The notes under the pieces were generated by a model, which was given only the letters and a program-made list of their open reading frames with translations, was not told where the DNA came from and made no database searches. Positions 46,311 to 54,711 of a DNA stretch of 64,000 bases are shown here, in pieces. Each line of letters opens with the position of its first letter. Position 1 is the stretch's first letter. The DNA comes from Candidatus Fimadaptatus faecigallinarum. Lineage in GTDB: Bacteria > Bacillota > Clostridia > Christensenellales > Aristaeellaceae. Location: positions 1 to 64,000 of the forward strand of contig DVNK01000041.1 of the NCBI GenBank assembly GCA_018714445.1, written 5' to 3'. The position numbers and the translations under genes are program-made.

Positions 46311-47330
46311 ATGGGACGGATATACATAGTGACGGGAGCGGGCGGACATCTGGGCAGTGCGGTACTGGGCCAGCTTGCGCTCAGAGCTGACGGGGCGGAA
46401 CTGCGGGGATTGCTGCTGCGCGGTGAGCCGCGCCCCGACCTGCCGGGCGTGCGGTTTTACGAGGGCGACGTGCGCGAGCCAGATACGCTGGAGCCTATGT
46501 TTAAGTGTGCGGCGGACGATGAGCTGTACGTAATACACGCCGCAGGCATAGTCAGCATTGCTGACAGCGTGACCCCGGTGCTGCACGAGGTGAATGTGAA
46601 CGGCACGCGCAATGTAATCAAACTATGCAGCGCGCATGGCGTTCGTTCTATGGTGTATGTAAGCTCGGTGCATGCGTTGCCCGACGTGCCCGGCGTTATA
46701 TGCGAGGCCGACTCGTTTGCACCGGATTCGCTGGTGGGCGGCTATGCGCGCACCAAGGCAGAGGCCTCACAGCTCGCGCTGAATGCGGCTGCCGAGGGTT
46801 TGAACGTGATGGTCGTCCATCCGTCGGGCATACTGGGGCCTATGTACGGCGAGGGCAACCATATGGTGCAGCTGGTTCGGGATTATATGCGTGGCGCATT
46901 GCCGGCGTGCGTGCGCGGCGGGTACGACATAGTGGATGTGCGCGACGCGGCGCTGGGCTGCATACTGGCGGCTGAACGGGGCCGGCGCGGACGTTGCTAT
47001 ATACTGTCAAACCAACGAATAACGATTGCCGGATTACTTGAACAGGTGCGCGCATATGCGGGCGGGCGCAGGCTGCCGGTGCTGCCGCTGGGCGTAGCGC
47101 GCGCGGCGGTGCCCATCATGGGGCTGTATGCGAAGCTGCGCGGTCAGCGGCCGCTGTTCACGCGGTATTCGCTGTATGCTGTTGCGAGCAATTCCAACTT
47201 TTCGCATGAGCGCGCAAGCGTCGAACTGGGCTATGCGCCGCGGCCTATTTCGGACACCGTGCGCGACACTGTGGACTGGCTCAGGCGCGACGCTGCGGCG
47301 CGGGTCGACTGGTCGCGCTGGCTGCCATGA
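46311..47330 (+). CDS. NAD-dependent epimerase/dehydratase (extended SDR)
   Basis: A 339-residue extended short-chain dehydrogenase. The cofactor-binding motif TGAGGHLGS is at residues 8-16, DVRE-type binding follows, a SSVHALP strand holds the catalytic Ser, and the YXXXK is YARTK near residue 146. The family includes sugar-nucleotide epimerases and dihydroflavonol or 3-beta-hydroxysteroid dehydrogenase-like enzymes; the pattern NVNGTRNVIKLC fits the latter group. Substrate unknown. GGAGGCG precedes the ATG. The 209-base leader comes from a promoter shared with the TetR gene. Confidence 0.9.
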   Translation: MGRIYIVTGAGGHLGSAVLGQLALRADGAELRGLLLRGEPRPDLPGVRFYEGDVREPDTLEPMFKCAADDELYVIHAAGIVSIADSVTPVLHEVNVNGTRNVIKLCSAHGVRSMVYVSSVHALPDVPGVICEADSFAPDSLVGGYARTKAEASQLALNAAAEGLNVMVVHPSGILGPMYGEGNHMVQLVRDYMRGALPACVRGGYDIVDVRDAALGCILAAERGRRGRCYILSNQRITIAGLLEQVRAYAGGRRLPVLPLGVARAAVPIMGLYAKLRGQRPLFTRYSLYAVASNSNFSHERASVELGYAPRPISDTVRDTVDWLRRDAAARVDWSRWLP

Positions 47331-47559
47331 AGCAGGTGAGCGGCGCGCTCTGCCGCGGTTGCAATGGAGCAGGTCAAGCAGTGGAGTTATCGCAAATGAA
47401 CGCAAAGCTGCGTTGTTTTGGCAGAAACTGCATGCAGACAGTATAGAGCTGCCTTGCTATGGCTAAGGTTGTACCGGATTCGCCTTTTTAGCCGGTCTTG
47501 CGCAATAATGGCCTGGCTGAGTGCGAACAACTGCGCCGCTGAAATGCAATAACGAACGC

Positions 47560-47598
47560 AAACAGAAAATCGGGACTCCGTCGCCGGAGTCCCGATTT
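47560..47598 (-). terminator. Terminator of the corrinoid-protein gene
   Basis: A perfect 14-bp stem, 47567-47580 with 47585-47598, four-base loop TCGC-type, followed on the minus strand by TTCTGTTTG. It lies 13 bases past the stop at 47612. Confidence 0.92.
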
Positions 47599-47611
47599 AT
47601 ATACGCTATGA

Positions 47612-48250
47612 TTACAGCTGCTTGATGAGCTCCTTGGCCAGGTCGGCGGCGGAAGCAGCGTCGGAGGAATAACCGTCAGCGCCGATCTCGTCAACGTAGA
47701 GCTGAGTCACGGGTGCGCCACCGATCATGATCTTGACCTTGTCGCGCAGACCAGCAGCGGTTATGGCGTCGATGGTGTCCTTCATGACGGGCATCGTGGT
47801 GGTCAGCAGTGCGGACATGGCGATTATCTGAGCGCCCTGCTCCTGTATGGCGGCGACGAACTTTTCGGGGCCGACGTCGGTGCCCAGGTCGATAACCTGG
47901 AAGCCCGCGCCTTCGAGCATCATCGCGACCAGGTTCTTACCTATGTCGTGCAGGTCGCCCTTGACGGTGCCTATGGCAACCTTGCCCAGCAGCTCGACGT
48001 GCTCTTCGATCATCAGGGGCTTGATTATCTCCATGCCGGCCTTCATGGCGCGCGCAGCGATCAGCACCTCGGGCACGTAGACTTCGTTGTTCTTAAACAG
48101 CGTGCCTATTTCGCCCATGCCCACGACCAGGGCGTTGTTGAGGATATCGACGGGGGCGACGCCCTCTTCGATAGCGGTGGCAACCATCTTCTTGACCTTG
48201 GGAGCGGAACCCATCTTGAGCGCATCGGCGATCTCGCGGAAGTTTGCCAT
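47612..48250 (-). CDS. Corrinoid (cobalamin-binding) methyltransferase subunit
   Basis: A 212-residue protein with an N-terminal helical cap (ADALKMGSAPKVKKMVATAIEEGVAP) and a Rossmann-like B12-binding domain with the cobalt-ligating His in GDLHDIGKN, plus SALLTTTMPVM and GGAPVTQLYVDEIGADGY blocks. This is the form of MtaC/MtmC/MttC-type corrinoid proteins, which carry methyl groups between a methyltransferase and tetrahydrofolate or coenzyme M. No methyltransferase (MtaB, MttB, MtbA type) or reactivase gene lies in the window, so it is an orphan here. GGAGG precedes the ATG. High use of ATC suggests good expression. Confidence 0.94.
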   Translation of the reverse strand: MANFREIADALKMGSAPKVKKMVATAIEEGVAPVDILNNALVVGMGEIGTLFKNNEVYVPEVLIAARAMKAGMEIIKPLMIEEHVELLGKVAIGTVKGDLHDIGKNLVAMMLEGAGFQVIDLGTDVGPEKFVAAIQEQGAQIIAMSALLTTTMPVMKDTIDAITAAGLRDKVKIMIGGAPVTQLYVDEIGADGYSSDAASAADLAKELIKQL

Positions 48251-48319
48251 TTGAAAATTCCTCCAATCAGCAATATACTTAAACGTCACATTGATACGGG
48301 CCTTATGACCGATGCCGTA

Positions 48320-48369
48320 AGTATACCACATTTGCGCAGTGTCATGAATGGATAAAGTTGTGGTATAAT
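48320..48369. promoter_or_regulatory. Divergent -10 boxes upstream of the corrinoid gene
   Basis: Minus strand: TGTGGTATACT (extended -10, TATACT at 48320-48325) toward the corrinoid gene. Plus strand: TGTGGTATAAT (TATAAT at 48364-48369), pointing into a stretch without a gene. Both -35 regions are weak, as is common with extended -10 promoters. Confidence 0.5.
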
Positions 48370-48375
48370 CGGAAA

Positions 48376-48600
48376 TTCTTGCGGTCTGGGAGCAGATATG
48401 TCCAATTCGTGATGTGCTGCGCCTGCTGGCGTTATAAAATGTGAGCACGGCTTTAATCGGCTACTGCCGGCATGAAACCTGGCGCTGGATAGCCAGAATA
48501 CCTTTAAGCGTGACCATATGACTTCGTATAACCCGCTGCCTGCATCTTAAGGCCAGATTGAATTAGAGCGGTTGATGGCATTACGCCGCATGAGATCCAT
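48376..48600 (+). other. Gene-free stretch behind an orphan promoter
   Basis: No open frame with start signals lies here, yet a good extended -10 points into it. It may be silent, or the start of a small RNA. No hairpin with a + strand T-run was found at its end. Confidence 0.3.
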
Positions 48601-48637
48601 ATAAAAAACGGGCGCCGGATATGGCGTCCGACGCCCG
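48601..48637 (-). terminator. Terminator of the Usp gene
   Basis: A stem of about 11 bp with one mismatch (48609-48619 with 48627-48637) is followed on the minus strand by TTTTTTATATGG. Confidence 0.85.
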
Positions 48638-48667
48638 CGTGCAGAACCGGCGAATCAAATGCCACGC

Positions 48668-49036
48668 CTATTTTGCCCATACTGTGCGTATATCGGCGGT
48701 GGGCAGGCGCAGTCTGAGCTCGCTGGCCAGATCCCACTCGTGGGGCCTGCCGGCGCGGCCCAGCAGCAGCGTATCGACGTGATACTTGACTACGAAATCA
48801 TGAATTGCCTCAACGGCGTTGTCGGCGCGCAACACCACCATGCTGGCGCCGTACTGATGGCTTATGCGGAACAGATATTCAAGCGCATCGGCCTCGGTCT
48901 GATCGCCCAGCAGTTGCGCGCCCTTCTTGGCCACGTGCAGCACGGACAGTTCGTCGCCCTCGCCGCATAGCTGTGCGCCATCGTGAATGAGCCTTTCGCA
49001 GGTCTTCTGGCCGGTAACGCAGACAACGACATGCAT
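48668..49036 (-). CDS. Universal stress protein family protein
   Basis: A 122-residue UspA-fold protein: HVVVCVTGQKTCERLIHDG at the N terminus, LSVLHVAKKG, and a C-terminal VDTLLLGRAGRPHEWDLASEL, where Usp proteins that bind ATP have G-2X-G-9X-G(S/T). The nucleotide motif is only partly matched (GRAG...). It resembles the Usp domain found in KdpD sensors. The membrane-protein gene ends 16 bases upstream on the same strand, so the two are probably co-transcribed. Confidence 0.82.
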   Translation of the reverse strand: MHVVVCVTGQKTCERLIHDGAQLCGEGDELSVLHVAKKGAQLLGDQTEADALEYLFRISHQYGASMVVLRADNAVEAIHDFVVKYHVDTLLLGRAGRPHEWDLASELRLRLPTADIRTVWAK

Positions 49037-49052
49037 GTTTATACCACCCCAA

Positions 49053-49517
49053 TCAGGCGCGTTCCCAGTCGATTATGAAAGCGCCGTGCGAAGTTATGCG
49101 CAACATCTCGCCGGGCTGGATCTCAGGCGCGGGCTTGGAGTCATCCCAATAGAAAGTGCGCAGGTCTTCGCCCTTTTCCTTGGGGCCTTCGCTCATCTCA
49201 AAGACGTGCGCATCCACGCCGTCATGGGTCGATATGTCAGGCGAGAAACCGACGAATTCGGCAACCATCACTCGCGACATGCCATTGCCGATCTCGCGCA
49301 GAAAGCGGCGATAGCGTATCAGCGGCGTCAGCTTCATGCTCCAGAAGAATATTATGAATGCGCCAAACACACATGAGACGACATCCGTGGCCCATTGCAC
49401 CCTGAATATCAGCGTGGGCACCAACGCGGCTATGCCCAGTACCAGCGCCACTGCCAGCACGGTAACTATCTTTTTTATGCGCGCGTTGTTTACTGTGGTG
49501 TCCTCACTTGAATACAA
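49053..49517 (-). CDS. Two-helix membrane protein of unknown function
   Basis: A 154-residue protein with two hydrophobic helices (IVTVLAVALVLGIAALVPTLIF and VVSCVFGAFIIFFWSM, residues about 17-60) and a soluble C-terminal domain of about 90 residues (VMVAEFVGFSPDISTHDGVDAHVFEM) of beta character. No family recognised. The start is TTG at 49517, with GGAGGG seven bases upstream; no ATG or GTG fits better. It precedes the Usp gene. Confidence 0.72.
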   Translation of the reverse strand: MYSSEDTTVNNARIKKIVTVLAVALVLGIAALVPTLIFRVQWATDVVSCVFGAFIIFFWSMKLTPLIRYRRFLREIGNGMSRVMVAEFVGFSPDISTHDGVDAHVFEMSEGPKEKGEDLRTFYWDDSKPAPEIQPGEMLRITSHGAFIIDWERA

Positions 49518-49750
49518 AGGAAATCCCTCCAGCCTGCCGCGCGCCGGTCAAGCGCCGCGCGACGATATTGTCCATAATTACACTATACAACGTTTGTCCG
49601 CGCCTGTAAAGCACAAAACGGTTTATTCATAATTTTGCCGCATTCAAGCGCAAGTTGTCGACGGTAGGCGGGGCGGCGGTCTTCAACTGCATAACCGTAA
49701 GCGATGGCGTATAATAATGCGCACGCAGGCGCATCGACCGACAGCTTGAT

Positions 49751-52249
49751 TTATCTGGCCGAATTCCGGGCCTGCGACCTGCCTGCGTCGGGATCGGATC
49801 GACTTGCTTCGGCAGGTCCGGCCGAGGAGGCGCGTGAGGCGGTCGCCTTTGAAGCGGGTTTTCGGGTTGAAGCCGCCCTGGCGGTTGTCGTCCGGGCAGC
49901 CGCAGCGCTGGACGTTGAAGTCCGGGTAGACGAGGTTTTGGCCGTACCAGTGCGTGTGGCCACCGGCCTGGTCGACGCTGCGCGGGATGGGGCAGAGGCG
50001 CTGGAGGGCGTCCGAACGGCGCTTCCGGCATTAGCTGTGCCTGTGCTTGAACTGGCCGCGCTCGCCTTGGCTGGCGCTACTCCAACGATGCGAGGCCTGC
50101 CATCCACCAGCCGTATCAGCTTGCCGCCCAACGCGGCATCTTCGCCTTTTAGCAGCTTGCGCGCGGCAGTGGCCGTCAGTGCGGGCAGTCCATCGCGTTC
50201 CAGCGCGTCCTTCCACAACGTGAAGCGACAGCCTTCGCGCCAGCGCTCGCAGCCGAATGCGCGGGCGGTCTCCTGTATGCGCGCGCCGCACACTGGGCAG
50301 CGCACTCCGGTAAGCAGCGTCACCTGCGAGCGGCGCGGCGCGACGTCCTGGCGCTCGAACTCGACCTGCTGCTGGCAGGAGCGCGCGCTGTCCACTATGA
50401 ACGCCGCGAACCGGCGTATCGAATCCAGAAACGCGTCGGGCGTGACCTGCCCTTCGCCGCGGGCTATGCGGCCCAGCGCGCGTTCCCAGCGACCGGTGGT
50501 CTCGGCTGAGCGCAGCTGTTCGGGCAGCACCGATATGAGTTTGAATGCCTTGGGCGTGGCGCGCAGCGACTTGCCTGTGCGCTCACAGTAGCCCACTTCA
50601 AGCAGCCGTTCGATCGTTGCGGCGCGAGTGGCCGGCGTGCCCAGGCCGGAGTCGCGCATCGCCTCGCGCAGTTCTTCGTCGTCCAGCGCGCGGCCGGCGC
50701 CCTCCATCGCCTGAAGCAGAGTTGCGTCGGTGTATGGCTTGGGCGGTTGCGTCTTTTTCGCAAGCGGCAGAGCATCCAGTGTGGGGCGCTGCTCACCCGG
50801 CGTTGCATTGGGCAGCGCGGGTTCGCGCTCATCGTCGTCCACGCCGCGATAGAGTTGCTTCCAGCCAAGGTCAACCGGCGTTGAGCCGCGGCTTATGAAC
50901 TCGTGCTCGCCCACTCGGGTGACTATCTCGAGCTTCAGGTATCTGTACGGCGGGTAGAATGCCGCTGCAAATCGCCGCGTCACCAGATCGTATACGGCGC
51001 GCTCGGCAGCGGTCAGCGATTCAAGCGCGGCACGGCGCGCGGTGGGTATTATCGCATGATGGTCGGATACGCGTGCATCGTCGAATATGCGCCGGTTGGC
51101 CAGCGGGTCGGCCAGTTCACGCAGCGGCGCGCACATGGCATCGTAAGGCGCGCACAATGCGCCGCATATTCGCGGCAACTGCGCGGCCATATCGCGCGTC
51201 ATGTAGCGGCTGTCGGTGCGCGGGTAGGTCAGCAGCTTGTGGCGCTCATAGAGCGACTGTGCGGTGTCCAGTGTCTGCTTGGCCGACAGCCCCAGCAGGC
51301 GATTGGCATCGCGCTGCAGGCTGGTCAGGTCATACAGTTGAGGCGGAGGCGTTTGCTGTTCGGTGCGCCTGGCGCTGGCTACTGTTGCGGGTTGACCGCG
51401 CACCTGATCGGCTATTGCCTGAGCCTGGTCGGATGTGGGTATGCGGGTGGGGTTGTCGGGCGCTTTACCGCGCCAGGTGCCGACGTATTCGCCGGAAGCC
51501 GGCTCGAGCTTTGTCCGGCGCGTGGACTGCTTGGATGCTCTGGCGGCAGGCAATTCGGCGTCCGGCGCTAGCGGCGCGCCAAACAGCGCCTGCACTTCGA
51601 AATAGTCCTCGGGCTTAAACTCGGCGATTTCAGCATCGCGCGCGCAAATCAGCGCGAGCGTGGGCGTCTGCACGCGGCCGACTGACAGCCATGCGCCAAA
51701 CCGTATCGAGTATGCGCGCGACGCATTCATGCCGACCAGCCAGTCGGCCTCGGAGCGGCAGCGCGCGCTCTGGTAGAGGTTTTCATAGTCGCTGCCCGGG
51801 CGCAGATGCGCAAAGCCCTCGCGAATCGCCTCATCGGTCATGGATGATATCCAGAGGCGGTCGAAGGGCTTTTTGCATTCCGCCTGAGCGTATATGTAAC
51901 GGAATATAAGTTCACCTTCGCGGCCGGAGTCGGTTGCGCAGACGACGCGCGATATGTCGCGGCGGTGCATGAGCTTTTTTACGACGGCGAATTGCTTTTT
52001 GGTCTTGTCCAGCACGTGGAGCGGTATGGATTCGGGCAAAATCGGCAGCGTGTCCATTCGCCAGGGCTTAAAGCGGGGATCAATGGCATCGGGCTCGCAC
52101 AGCGCCACAAGATGGCCCAGCGCCCAGCTGATGACCCACTCGTCGGATTCGATGAATCCCTGCGCTGTACTGCCGCCGCGTGCGCCCAGCACGCGCGCTA
52201 TATCGCGCGCTACGGACGGCTTTTCTGCCAGCACCAGTGTCTTTGTCAA
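49751..52249 (-). CDS. topB: DNA topoisomerase III, type IA
   Basis: An 832-residue enzyme. The Toprim domain has LAEKPSVARDIARVLG and ATDSGREGELIFR (acidic metal ligands), the gate region has SVGRVQTPTLALI, and the catalytic Tyr lies in LLTYPRTDSRYM. One zinc finger (CPVCGARIQ...CERWREGC) follows. It relaxes or decatenates DNA through single-strand passage. The last 90 residues are a low-complexity Ala/Ser/Thr/Arg tail, probably disordered and DNA-binding. The start is TTG at 52249 with GGAG upstream. A promoter lies at 52294-52321. Confidence 0.94.
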   Translation of the reverse strand: MTKTLVLAEKPSVARDIARVLGARGGSTAQGFIESDEWVISWALGHLVALCEPDAIDPRFKPWRMDTLPILPESIPLHVLDKTKKQFAVVKKLMHRRDISRVVCATDSGREGELIFRYIYAQAECKKPFDRLWISSMTDEAIREGFAHLRPGSDYENLYQSARCRSEADWLVGMNASRAYSIRFGAWLSVGRVQTPTLALICARDAEIAEFKPEDYFEVQALFGAPLAPDAELPAARASKQSTRRTKLEPASGEYVGTWRGKAPDNPTRIPTSDQAQAIADQVRGQPATVASARRTEQQTPPPQLYDLTSLQRDANRLLGLSAKQTLDTAQSLYERHKLLTYPRTDSRYMTRDMAAQLPRICGALCAPYDAMCAPLRELADPLANRRIFDDARVSDHHAIIPTARRAALESLTAAERAVYDLVTRRFAAAFYPPYRYLKLEIVTRVGEHEFISRGSTPVDLGWKQLYRGVDDDEREPALPNATPGEQRPTLDALPLAKKTQPPKPYTDATLLQAMEGAGRALDDEELREAMRDSGLGTPATRAATIERLLEVGYCERTGKSLRATPKAFKLISVLPEQLRSAETTGRWERALGRIARGEGQVTPDAFLDSIRRFAAFIVDSARSCQQQVEFERQDVAPRRSQVTLLTGVRCPVCGARIQETARAFGCERWREGCRFTLWKDALERDGLPALTATAARKLLKGEDAALGGKLIRLVDGRPRIVGVAPAKASAASSSTGTANAGSAVRTPSSASAPSRAASTRPVATRTGTAKTSSTRTSTSSAAAARTTTARAASTRKPASKATASRASSAGPAEASRSDPDAGRSQARNSAR

Positions 52250-52293
52250 TGTGGCCAGCTCCTTATTCAGCAGTAAGCGGCTAACGCCGCAGA

Positions 52294-52321
52294 ATCATAT
52301 CAAATTGGTATGCGCTTGCAA
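52294..52321 (-). promoter_or_regulatory. Promoter of topB
   Basis: TTGCAA and TATGAT on the minus strand with a 16-base spacer, about 45 bases upstream of the TTG start. Confidence 0.6.
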
Positions 52322-52508
52322 CACGAAAAGGGCAGATCTGCATTAAGGAACGCGCATGGGTATGATATGGCCCACGCGCGCGCCGCGCTTCACCGTAATG
52401 ATGCGGTGCCGTTGCCGGCAGGCGCAGATATTGACAGGCGCGCGCCGCCAGGCGTTATAGGGGAGCGCCGCATAACCGCCATTTTCGCAAAGCGGCTGCT
52501 ATACAGCG

Positions 52509-53447
52509 TCATGCCTGTCCGCCGCGCGCCACGGCGCGGTAGCCGGTCGGGGATATCGAGTGGAATCGCCGGAATTCGCCCGAAAAGTGATACGGCGACG
52601 AGAACCCCAATGCGGATGCGATTTCGCTGATGGGCGCGGTGGTGGTCAGCAGCATGATCTCGGCCTCGCGCATCCTGACCGAGCGTATGAACGCCGAGGG
52701 CGGCATGCCCAGCATGTTGTCGAACAGCCTGCGCAGGTAAGCGGGGCTGACGTACATGCTGTGGCACAGTTCGCCGGCGGATATCGCGCCGCGGTGAGCG
52801 GTGATTTCGCGAACGCAGTCGCTGAGCAGCTTTTCGGCGCGGGAGCCGCGGTTGTCGGGGCCGGGGCAGGCGTCGATGGCGCTGATGTCGCGGTCGGCCA
52901 GGCGTATCACGCGCAAAAAGATCAGGCGCACCAGCGCGTCTATCGAAGCGCGGCAGCCGTCGCCCTGAAGCTCATATTCGGCGTCGAGCCAGCGGTACAG
53001 GTTCAACAGCCAACTGTCCAGGCCCAGATGCAGCAGCGGTCCGCCCAGCAGCACCCTCAGCCGCTCGGCGCAGAGCATGTCGCCAATGTCCAGGTGCAAC
53101 CAGTAGTTTTCGTGAGGATCAGCGGGGTTTGTGTTTATTTCGGAATACGAATATTTGGGTATTACGAACATATCGCCGGCAAAGCCGTGGCTCTGCTCGC
53201 CGTTTACGGTGATTATGCTCTCGCCGGAAAGCACGTAAACCAGCTCCATGTCGCCGTTTATGCGAGGGCCGCAGGTGGCATAATCGCCGTATTGCCAGCC
53301 GAACGCCTTGGCTACGGGCGCACATGCGTCCAGAAAATCGCTGAGCGGGTCGCGCCGGACTTGGGGCTGCATGCTTATGTATTCATATCGTGCGGAGTCA
53401 GGCGCGCCGGACGCGCGCGCTGCAGGTGCGGGGGTGTTCTCGCTCAT
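52509..53447 (-). CDS. AraC family regulator with cupin-type sensor
   Basis: A 312-residue protein. Residues 35-180 resemble the AraC sugar-binding cupin region (MELVYVLSGESIITVNGEQ, FAGDMFVIPKYSYSE). The last 100 are the AraC DNA-binding domain (LCHSMYVSPAYLRRLFDNMLGMPPS, then ISEIASALGFSSPYHFSGEFRR). GGAGGCTACC precedes the ATG. It is alone: topB lies downstream with its own promoter, so the regulated genes are probably elsewhere. Confidence 0.9.
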   Translation of the reverse strand: MSENTPAPAARASGAPDSARYEYISMQPQVRRDPLSDFLDACAPVAKAFGWQYGDYATCGPRINGDMELVYVLSGESIITVNGEQSHGFAGDMFVIPKYSYSEINTNPADPHENYWLHLDIGDMLCAERLRVLLGGPLLHLGLDSWLLNLYRWLDAEYELQGDGCRASIDALVRLIFLRVIRLADRDISAIDACPGPDNRGSRAEKLLSDCVREITAHRGAISAGELCHSMYVSPAYLRRLFDNMLGMPPSAFIRSVRMREAEIMLLTTTAPISEIASALGFSSPYHFSGEFRRFHSISPTGYRAVARGGQA

Positions 53448-53512
53448 GGTAGCCTCCAGGGATGGTGCGGCGATATGCGCCGCAAAATAGAATCAGAGTT
53501 AGCAATACGCAT

Positions 53513-53540
53513 ATTGTACCACGAAATACAGAAATCGCAA
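53513..53540 (-). promoter_or_regulatory. Promoter of the AraC gene
   Basis: TTGCGA and TACAAT on the minus strand with a 16-base spacer and TGG before the -10, about 65 bases upstream of the start codon. Confidence 0.55.
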
Positions 53541-54135
53541 CATCGAACTTTAAAAAAGTGCAGGCTAAGCTGTGACAAGGCGGGAAAATGTGCGGGAGTT
53601 TAAGTGTAAATAGTGGAATAGAGTGGTATGACAGTAAATTGGCAGCCTGAAGTGAGGACATAAACCGGGTTGGGACTGGGGGTATTGTACCGCGCAAGTC
53701 GTATGCCAAGCGCATGACTGGCCATCCATAGTAGAGCGGTGCAGCGCGCTTCGGGTCGCGGCGGTTTGAAGCGTGCTGGCATGCCGGTATCGCAAGGCAT
53801 GGCATACGCTCGATGCGGCCCGCGTGAATCGGCTTTGATGTTGCGGTGCATCGTACACGGTGGCAACAGGCTTGTCGGCCATGTGGCTACGTGCGTTATA
53901 ATAGGTATAACGTGCATGAGCTCAGTACTACGTGATATTCGTGCGCCGAAAACGACCGTCGCGGGAAGGCCAGCTGTGCGCCTGATGTCGGTGGCGTTGC
54001 TTGCGGTGCTGCGTCAAATGCAGGTGAGAGGCGCCTGCTGAGCCAGCGTGCCGCGATGAGCTTGCAAGCGCTAAAATGGCCATACTGGCAGCAGGCCATG
54101 CAGCATAAAAGTCGCAGCGTTAGCAGAACGCTAAA
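53541..54135. other. Gene-free stretch
   Basis: About 600 bases with no open frame that has start signals and no repeat I could recognise. Isolated -10-like boxes occur (TATAAT at about 53896 on the + strand) without good -35 partners. Confidence 0.4.
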
Positions 54136-54178
54136 AAAACGGCGGGCGTTCGACCAGTACAGGGCCGAACACCCGCCG
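54132..54178 (-). terminator. Terminator of the VOC gene
   Basis: A 13-bp stem with one mismatch (54140-54152 with 54166-54178) is followed on the minus strand by GTTTTTTTAG. It lies 85 bases past the stop at 54263. Confidence 0.88.
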
Positions 54179-54262
54179 CAGAACGCAATGTCATGCGAAA
54201 TCTGTTTTGTATTAGCGAGTTGGATTGCTAAGGCATAATGCAATACATTGCCGGTCACAGCG

Positions 54263-54604
54263 CTACTTCTGTACGACGCAGAATGGTATGCCATCGGGAT
54301 CCAGCAGCACCACATAGTCCGCGTAGGGCTCATACCGCCATTCAGTGCGCGTCGCTCCCAGAGCCAGCAGGCGCTTCACCTCGGCAGCCAGATCGTCAGC
54401 GAACAGATCGATATGATGCCTGCGCGCGCGCAATGACGTCACCAGTTTAAACGATATCTGCACGCCGTCTCCATTCCGGGGCACCAGCACGGCCCAGTCG
54501 TCCGACGCCGGGTACTTGAGCACATAGTCCAAAGCGCGACCCCAGAAGTCCACGGCGCGCCTGACGTCGCGCACGCCCCACACTATCGACCCTATGTTCA
54601 GCAT
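54263..54604 (-). CDS. VOC superfamily protein
   Basis: A 113-residue protein of one VOC domain: IGSIVWGVRDVRRAVDFWGRALDYVL, a middle WAVLVPRNGDGVQISFK strand, HHIDLFADDLAAEVKRLLALGA and a C-terminal VVLLDPDGIPFCVVQ. This is the glyoxalase/bleomycin-resistance fold as seen in many small uncharacterised proteins. Unlike the VOC protein at 23452, several glyoxalase ligand positions are not His or Glu, so metal catalysis is doubtful. GGAGG precedes the ATG. No functional link to its neighbours is visible. Confidence 0.85.
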   Translation of the reverse strand: MLNIGSIVWGVRDVRRAVDFWGRALDYVLKYPASDDWAVLVPRNGDGVQISFKLVTSLRARRHHIDLFADDLAAEVKRLLALGATRTEWRYEPYADYVVLLDPDGIPFCVVQK

Positions 54605-54711
54605 GTCGAATCCTCCACGGTTTGGCTGCATCCGATTGCAGCTGCGGGCACTGCGCGCTGTCGAATGCCGCGATGGTTAAATGGCATGGCCCTGTGCCGG
54701 CCGTGCGTTTG

